Shown piece by piece: positions 58,198 to 64,000 of a stretch of DNA of 64,000 nt. Made by a program: the position numbers and the translations under genes. The notes beneath the pieces were generated by a model. That model saw only the letters and a list, made by a program, of their open reading frames with translations. It searched no databases and was not told the origin of the DNA. Each line of letters starts with the position of its first letter. The first letter of the stretch is position 1. The DNA comes from DATKJS01 sp050015275 (GTDB lineage Bacteria; Acidobacteriota; Aminicenantia; Aminicenantales; Saccharicenantaceae): the NCBI GenBank assembly GCA_050015275.1, contig JBEKBS010000008.1, positions 1-64,000 on the forward strand, given 5' to 3'.

Positions 58198-58878
58198 ATG
58201 ACGGAACAGGGACTTTTTCCATCCGAGCCGGGCCGGATCGGCACGGACGAGTCGGGCAAGGGAGATTTTTTCGGACCCCTCGTCGTGGCCGCCTTTTTCA
58301 TGCCCGAAGGCGCGGAGGGCGTCCTCCGCGAGCTCGGGGTCAAGGATTCCAAGCGGACGTCCGACGCCCGGTGCCGGGAGATCGCGGACGCCCTGAAGAA
58401 AGGTTACGTCCATTCCATCGTCGCCGTCGGGCCGGAGAAATACAACGAGCTTTATGGGAAGCTCCGGAACCTCAACCGGCTTCTGGCCTGGGCCCACGCC
58501 CGGGCCATCGAGAACATCCTGGAGCGGGTGCCCGCCGGGAAGGCGGTCACGGACCAGTTCGGTGACGAGAAGTTCGTCCGGAACGCCCTCCTCAAAAAGG
58601 GCCGGGCGATCGAGCTCGTCCAGATGCCGCGAGCCGAGGAAGACCCGGCCGTCGCGGCGGCCTCGATCCTGGCCCGGGCCGAATTCCTGACGCGCCTCCA
58701 TTCTCTTTCCCGTGAGATCGGCGCCGACCTTCCCAAGGGCGCCTCGGCCCAGGTGGAGGAGGCGGCCGTGAAGCTTGTCCGGGCGAAAGGACCGGGGATC
58801 CTCGACAAGGTGGCCAAGACGCACTTCAAGACGACTGCCAAGGTCCTCGGCCTGGCGGGTGCCGCCAAGCTCGTTTGA
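58198..58878 (+). CDS. rnhC: Ribonuclease HIII lacking its N-terminal domain
   Basis: 226 aa. The catalytic domain begins IGTDESGKGDFFGPLV, the RNase HIII signature with the first Asp-Glu pair, followed by LGVKDSKRTSD, VTDQFGDEKFV and DPAVAAASILARAEF for the remaining acidic residues. It cleaves RNA in RNA-DNA hybrids. Typical RNase HIII has an extra 80-90-residue TBP-like substrate-binding domain, which is absent: the upstream gene ends just 31 nt before this start. Confidence 0.88.
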   Translation: MTEQGLFPSEPGRIGTDESGKGDFFGPLVVAAFFMPEGAEGVLRELGVKDSKRTSDARCREIADALKKGYVHSIVAVGPEKYNELYGKLRNLNRLLAWAHARAIENILERVPAGKAVTDQFGDEKFVRNALLKKGRAIELVQMPRAEEDPAVAAASILARAEFLTRLHSLSREIGADLPKGASAQVEEAAVKLVRAKGPGILDKVAKTHFKTTAKVLGLAGAAKLV

Positions 58879-58893
58879 GGGGAGGTGAGAAAG

Positions 58894-60135
58894 ATGTCCG
58901 AGCACGGGCCCGATGAAGCGACCAGAACGGCCGTGACCCGGCGGCTCTATTTCGAAGACGCCTATGTCCGAGAGTTCGAGGCCGGAGTCCTGGAGAAGAG
59001 GACCCACGAGGGGTTTCCGGCCGTCCTCCTCGATCAGACCTGCTTCTATCCGGAATCAGGCGGCCAGCCGTGGGACAAGGGCACGCTCGGCGGCATCGAG
59101 GTCCTCAAGGTCATCGACCTCGGCGGCGTCATCCTCCACGTGCTCAAGGAAGACGTGCCGGCCGGATCGGTCCGCGGCCGGATCGACTGGCCGACCCGCT
59201 TCGACCACATGCAGCAGCACACGGGACAGCACATCCTGTCGCAGGCTTTTTTCGAGGTCGTCAAGGGAGAGACGCAGTCCTTCCATCTTGGGGCGGACAT
59301 CTCGACCCTGGAGATCGGTCTCCGGGCTATCAGCGATGAGGCGCTGGACAGGGTCGAGGACCGGGCGAACTCCGTCGTCTGGGAAGACCGGGAGGTCAAA
59401 ACATATTTTGTTCCTGAAGAGGAGATCGACACTGTCCCGCTCAGGCGTCCGCCGAAAAAGCAGGGCCTTCTCCGGGTCGTCGAGGTCGCGGGCTACGACT
59501 ATTCCGCCTGCGGCGGGACGCACTGTCGCCGGTCGGGCGAGGTCGGCTTGATCAAGGTCCTGGGGACGGAAAAGATCCGGGGAAATCTCCGGTTCGATTT
59601 CCTCTGCGGCTCCCGGGCCCTCCGCGATTATAGGATGAAAGACCGGAACGTCCGGAAAATTGCGGGTTTCTTTTCCTCGCTGCCCGGGGACACGGGCGGA
59701 CAGGTGGAGAAGCTCGCGGCGGACTTTAAGGCCTTGAAAAAGCGGGGACGTAGGCTCGAGGAGCGCCTGGCCTTCTTCGAGGCGCGGGAGATCATCGGCG
59801 GGACCTCGGGCAGGATCATCTCCGGCGTGCTCGAGGACAGGACCCCCGAGGAGGCGCGTTCCCTGGCCCTGAACATCATCAGGAGCGGCGAATTTGCCGT
59901 CGTCTACGGCGCGGCCGGGGAGAACCAGGGACACCTCATCGTCGCCCGCTCCGATTCGCTCGCGACAGACCTTCGGGGACTGCTCCCCATCGTCGGGGCG
60001 CTGGTCCTGGTCAAGGGCGGGGGAGGCCCCTCCCTGGTGGAGCTCGTGACACCGGAGAAAGACAAGCTGGGCTCAGCCGTCGAAGCGGCCCGGGCCTGGC
60101 TCGAGGCGGGCGAGGGGAAACCAAAGACGCCCTGA
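58894..60135 (+). CDS. Alanyl-tRNA editing protein (AlaX-type) with DHHA1 tail
   Basis: 413 aa from ATG 58894 with GGGGAGG 8 nt upstream. The editing core has the zinc ligands in MQQHTGQHIL (HxxxH) and ACGGTHC (CxxxH). The N-terminal TCFYPESGGQPWDKG strand block is like the AlaRS C-terminal editing domain. Residues about 320-413 resemble DHHA1 (VVYGAAGENQGHLIVARSD, VKGGGGPSLVELVTPEKD). It deacylates mischarged Ser- or Gly-tRNA(Ala) in trans. It is therefore the long AlaX form. Confidence 0.9.
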   Translation: MSEHGPDEATRTAVTRRLYFEDAYVREFEAGVLEKRTHEGFPAVLLDQTCFYPESGGQPWDKGTLGGIEVLKVIDLGGVILHVLKEDVPAGSVRGRIDWPTRFDHMQQHTGQHILSQAFFEVVKGETQSFHLGADISTLEIGLRAISDEALDRVEDRANSVVWEDREVKTYFVPEEEIDTVPLRRPPKKQGLLRVVEVAGYDYSACGGTHCRRSGEVGLIKVLGTEKIRGNLRFDFLCGSRALRDYRMKDRNVRKIAGFFSSLPGDTGGQVEKLAADFKALKKRGRRLEERLAFFEAREIIGGTSGRIISGVLEDRTPEEARSLALNIIRSGEFAVVYGAAGENQGHLIVARSDSLATDLRGLLPIVGALVLVKGGGGPSLVELVTPEKDKLGSAVEAARAWLEAGEGKPKTP

Positions 60136-60179
60136 CCCGTGGACCCCGGGACGGGCGGTAAAGCGGAAAGGCCAAAGAG

Positions 60180-61106
60180 ATGAAACGGATCCTCGTCGTC
60201 GGCAGCTCCAATACCGACATGATCATCAGGGTCCCGCGCATTCCCCGGCCGGGCGAGACGATCCTCGGCGGCGAGTTCTCCATGGCTCCCGGAGGGAAGG
60301 GCGCGAACCAGGCTGTGGCCGCGGCCCGGGCCGGCGGCCGGGTGACGTTCCTGGCCCGCGTCGGGGAGGATGTTTTCGGGGCCCGGGCCATCGCGAACTT
60401 CGAGGCCGACGGGATCGACGTCCGGTTCATCATGAGGGACGGCCGGGCCCCGTCGGGCGTCGCCCTCATCAACGTGGCCGCGAGCGGCGAGAACAGCATT
60501 TCCGTGGCCTCCGGGGCCAACGCCCTTCTCGCCCCCGAAGACATGCAGGGAGCGGAGAGAGCTTTCGAGGGAGCGGATATCGTCCTGATGCCGCTGGAGA
60601 CTCCCATGGAAACAGTCCGGGCCGCCGCCAGGATAGCCCGGCTCCGCGGCATCCCCGTCATCCTGAACCCCGCGCCGGCCCAGCCGCTGGAGGACGATTT
60701 ACTGAGATCCGTAAGCGTCATCACGCCGAACGAATCCGAGGTCGAGATCCTGACGGGAATCAAGGCCGGGACGGCCGCCGGCGCCGACCAGGCAGCGGCC
60801 TCTCTCCGCGCCCGCGGACCGCGCCTCGTCATCATCACGATGGGGGATCGGGGTTGTTTCGTCGCTGGAGATGGATTTATAACCATGGTCCCGGCCTTTC
60901 AAGTGACGCCGGTCGATACGACGGCCGCCGGAGATATCTTCAACGGCGCCTTGGCTGTCGCCCTGGCCGAAAAAACGCCGCTCGCCGCCGCCCTCCGGTT
61001 TGCCTCTGCCGCCGCGGCCTTGTCCGTCATGAAACTCGGCGCCCAGCCTTCTGCTCCTACTCGGCAGGAAATCGAGGGCTTTCTGGCGCTTAACTCCCGG
61101 GGCTGA
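60180..61106 (+). CDS. rbsK: Ribokinase (PfkB family)
   Basis: 308 aa. PfkB signatures: VVGSSNTDMIIRVPRIPRPG, GGKGANQAVAAARAGG, and VDTTAAGDIFNGALAV with the catalytic Asp of GD. TPNESEVEILTG supports ribokinase within PfkB. It phosphorylates D-ribose at O5, or a related sugar. No ribose transporter is adjacent, so nucleoside salvage is a possible source. Last gene of its operon. Confidence 0.9.
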   Translation: MKRILVVGSSNTDMIIRVPRIPRPGETILGGEFSMAPGGKGANQAVAAARAGGRVTFLARVGEDVFGARAIANFEADGIDVRFIMRDGRAPSGVALINVAASGENSISVASGANALLAPEDMQGAERAFEGADIVLMPLETPMETVRAAARIARLRGIPVILNPAPAQPLEDDLLRSVSVITPNESEVEILTGIKAGTAAGADQAAASLRARGPRLVIITMGDRGCFVAGDGFITMVPAFQVTPVDTTAAGDIFNGALAVALAEKTPLAAALRFASAAAALSVMKLGAQPSAPTRQEIEGFLALNSRG

Positions 61107-61112
61107 TTTTAG

Positions 61113-61137
61113 GAAAACGGGAAGCTTCCATTTTCCC
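61113..61137. repeat. Nested palindrome between convergent genes
   Basis: A perfect 10-bp palindrome GGAAGCTTCC (61121-61130) is flanked by inverted GGAAAA (61113-61118) and TTTTCC (61132-61137). It lies 7 nt after rbsK and before the convergent permease end, and may act as a bidirectional terminator. Confidence 0.35.
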
Positions 61138-61233
61138 CTCCTCGATCCCGGATCTCGCTCGAGGTTCCTTATCCCGGGAATATAGAAACGTCCACCTTTT
61201 CTTGAAGAATCCTTTTTTGGTTACGAGGGGAGT

Positions 61234-62474
61234 TTATTCGTAACGGAGTGCGACGATGGGATCCATTCTCGCGGCCTTCTGGGCCGGGAAGACACCGAAG
61301 AAAAGGCCGATGCCGACCGACACGGCCAGCCCGACGGCGACCGTCCAGAGGGAGACCGCTGCCGGAAGCGGGGTCGCGACCCGGACGATGAGAGCGATGC
61401 CGAACCCGATCAGGACCCCAATCAGCCCGCCGACGCCCGTCAGGACGATGGCCTCAATCAGGAACTGCTTGAGGATGTCGCCGGACCTGGCCCCGATGGC
61501 CTTGCGGATCCCGATCTCGCGCGTCCGCTCCTTGACGGAGACCAGCATGATGTTCATGACCCCGATCCCGCCGACCAAGAGGCCGATCGAGGAGACGACG
61601 ATCATGACGAGAAAGGCGGCGCCCGTGATCTGCTTGTAGAGGCTGATCAGCGTGTCGGTCGTCATGATCGCGAAATCGTCGGGCTTGCCGTAGGGGACCT
61701 TGCGGTGCGCGCGCAGGACCTCGCTGATCTGCTGGATGGTCTCGTCCATCGTCCCCGCCGTCTTGGGGACGGTGATGATCTCCAGCCGGTCCTTCTCGTA
61801 GGCGAAGTATTTCATCAGCGTCGTCAGGGGCAGGCCGACGAAGTTGTCCCGGCTCTGGCCGAACATCTGGCCGCGCTTGTTGAGGACGCCGACGACGGTG
61901 AAGCCCTCGTTGCCGACCCGGATCTCCTTGCCGATGGGGTTGAGGTTGGGGAAGAGGCTGTCGGCGAGCTCGGAGCCGAGGAGACAGACTCTGGCGCTGT
62001 GGGTCACCTCGGCCTCGGTGATGAAGCGGCCCAACCTCGGAAGGTACAATGACATGACCGTCGGCCACTTCTCGTTCATGCCGATGACCATGGCGCTGTC
62101 AACCTTGGTGTTCCTGAACTTGATCTCGACCTGCTCGAACACGCTGACGCTGACGCTGACAGCGACCGCCTTGACAAGGGTGGCATCTTTTTCGAGGGCC
62201 TTGGCATCGTCCAGGGTCAGGTCCTTGCGGGTCCGCATCTCCTCGTCCATGCGGCCCATCTGGGCCGGCTCGTACTTCATGACGCCGATCATGTCGGACC
62301 CGACCGACTGGAGCTCCCGGGTGAACGACTTGTTGAGGCCCTGGATGACCGAGACCATGCCGATGACGGTCATGACCCCGATGATGATCCCGAGCATGGT
62401 CAGGAACGAGCGGAGCTTGTGGGACCGGAGCGAATCGAGGGCCATCCCGAAGATCTCGCGGACGATCTGGAATC

Positions 62475-62478
<4 letters not shown>
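61234..62478 (-). CDS. MacB/FtsX-type ABC transporter permease 2
   Basis: 414 aa. One N-terminal helix (LRSFLTMLGIIIGVMTVIGM), a large periplasmic MacB_PCD domain (residues about 50-285) and three C-terminal helices including GIGVMNIMLVSVKERTREIGIRKAIGAR, the coupling motif. It works as a mechanotransmission permease that exports lipoproteins, peptides or drugs with an ATPase and adaptor. It overlaps the upstream permease by 4 nt. No ATPase or adaptor is adjacent in the window. Confidence 0.9.
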
Positions 62479-63710
<1,232 letters not shown>

Positions 63711-63722
63711 GGTCGATTCTCT

Positions 63723-63751
63723 ATTCTACACGATTCATACGGGGCCGGAAA
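63723..63751 (-). promoter_or_regulatory. Weak promoter of the permease pair
   Basis: Minus strand: TTTCCG (63751-63746), 17 nt, TAGAAT (63728-63723). The leader would be about 5-6 nt and no ribosome site is seen. The -35 is poor. Confidence 0.3.
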
Positions 63752-63801
63752 GAAAAGGTTCGAGTTTGAGCTGGACACCCTCTGGATACCAAGATCCTGA
63801 C

Positions 63802-64000
63802 ATGGCCTTTATGGCGGCCCTCTATCCTGAAAAAAAGGACAATTCCGAAGAAAGAGAATGTTGCCCGCCAAGCAATCCCGAAATGATGATCCAGGACCGG
63901 GCCACCTTTTTCGCCAAAATTGTCATGGCTATCAGGGCTCGGTGGGAAAGTCGAATTCATGAAAACGGAGAGGAAATAACGATAATGAATTGGCACGAAG
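63802..64000 (+). CDS. Partial hypothetical protein, runs off the window
   Basis: From ATG 63802 the frame stays open to the right edge (66 codons). The visible part is hydrophilic with an ECCPP segment and a helix TFFAKIVMAIRARWESR. Base composition is clearly more AT-rich than in the neighbours. An ATG at 63985 in the same frame, after GGAGAGGA, is an alternative start. No family is recognised and the call is weak. Confidence 0.35.
   Translation, partial: MAFMAALYPEKKDNSEERECCPPSNPEMMIQDRATFFAKIVMAIRARWESRIHENGEEITIMNWHE

Overview
This window is GC-rich (about 60-65 percent by eye) bacterial chromosomal DNA with core housekeeping genes: rpoZ, efp, rnhC, fabH, a polyprenyl synthase and tRNA-Lys. 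There is no phage, IS element, CRISPR array or rRNA. The gene families point to a Gram-negative, probably anaerobic or peptide-using bacterium in or near Acidobacteriota, such as an Aminicenantes-like lineage. They include RND efflux with an outer-membrane channel, a TonB receptor, lipoproteins, an S9 peptidase, SpoIVB-type S55 and DUF885 secreted proteins, DUF4382, and lysine made by the N-acetyl-diaminopimelate route. The placement is inferred from gene content only.

Left part (1-15.7 kb): a secreted amidohydrolase cut by the window edge runs leftward. Divergent from it is a tightly overlapped aspartate-family operon (dapA-like, thrB, dapH, M20 deacylase, aminotransferase), which supplies most of the acetyl-DAP branch. 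A four-gene RND efflux operon (mdtA-mdtB-mdtC-nodT-like) follows on the minus strand with a near-consensus promoter.

Middle (15.7-41.5 kb): a YbjQ-like lipoprotein, an Smr protein and tRNA-Lys(CTT) precede a possible lipid-modification neighbourhood: a PAP2 membrane enzyme, two tandem radical SAM paralogues and an ICMT/PEMT-type membrane methyltransferase. Next come an ABC exporter whose permease carries a GldG-like tail, a flavodoxin, a TonB receptor divergent from an ECF sigma/anti-sigma pair, a trypsin-like lipoprotein, an S9 peptidase, a DUF4382 lipoprotein, a PilZ protein, an amino-acid permease, an ATP-grasp enzyme, a GspG-like protein and a MinD/J-like pair.

Right part (41.5-64 kb): a dicarboxylate/amino-acid symporter, rpoZ, and a minus-strand row (SDR, fabH, DUF885 protein, TatD, YajQ, polyprenyl synthase, CYTH). 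A serine-palmitoyltransferase-like gene lies divergent from the SDR and is followed by an S55 protein and a beta-propeller protein. Then come efp, an operon of amidohydrolase, RNase HIII, AlaX and ribokinase, and two MacB/FtsX-type permeases without an adjacent ATPase.

The most interesting points are: (1) a DapA homologue lacking all three catalytic-triad residues inside a lysine operon; (2) the radical SAM pair in a lipid-enzyme context; (3) a serine-palmitoyltransferase-like/SDR divergent pair that may be a bacterial sphingolipid core; (4) several genes whose predicted promoter leaves a 5' leader of 0-8 nt; (5) a DUF885 protein that has lost its metal-binding motif. Promoter calls are pattern matches by eye and are given modest confidence.
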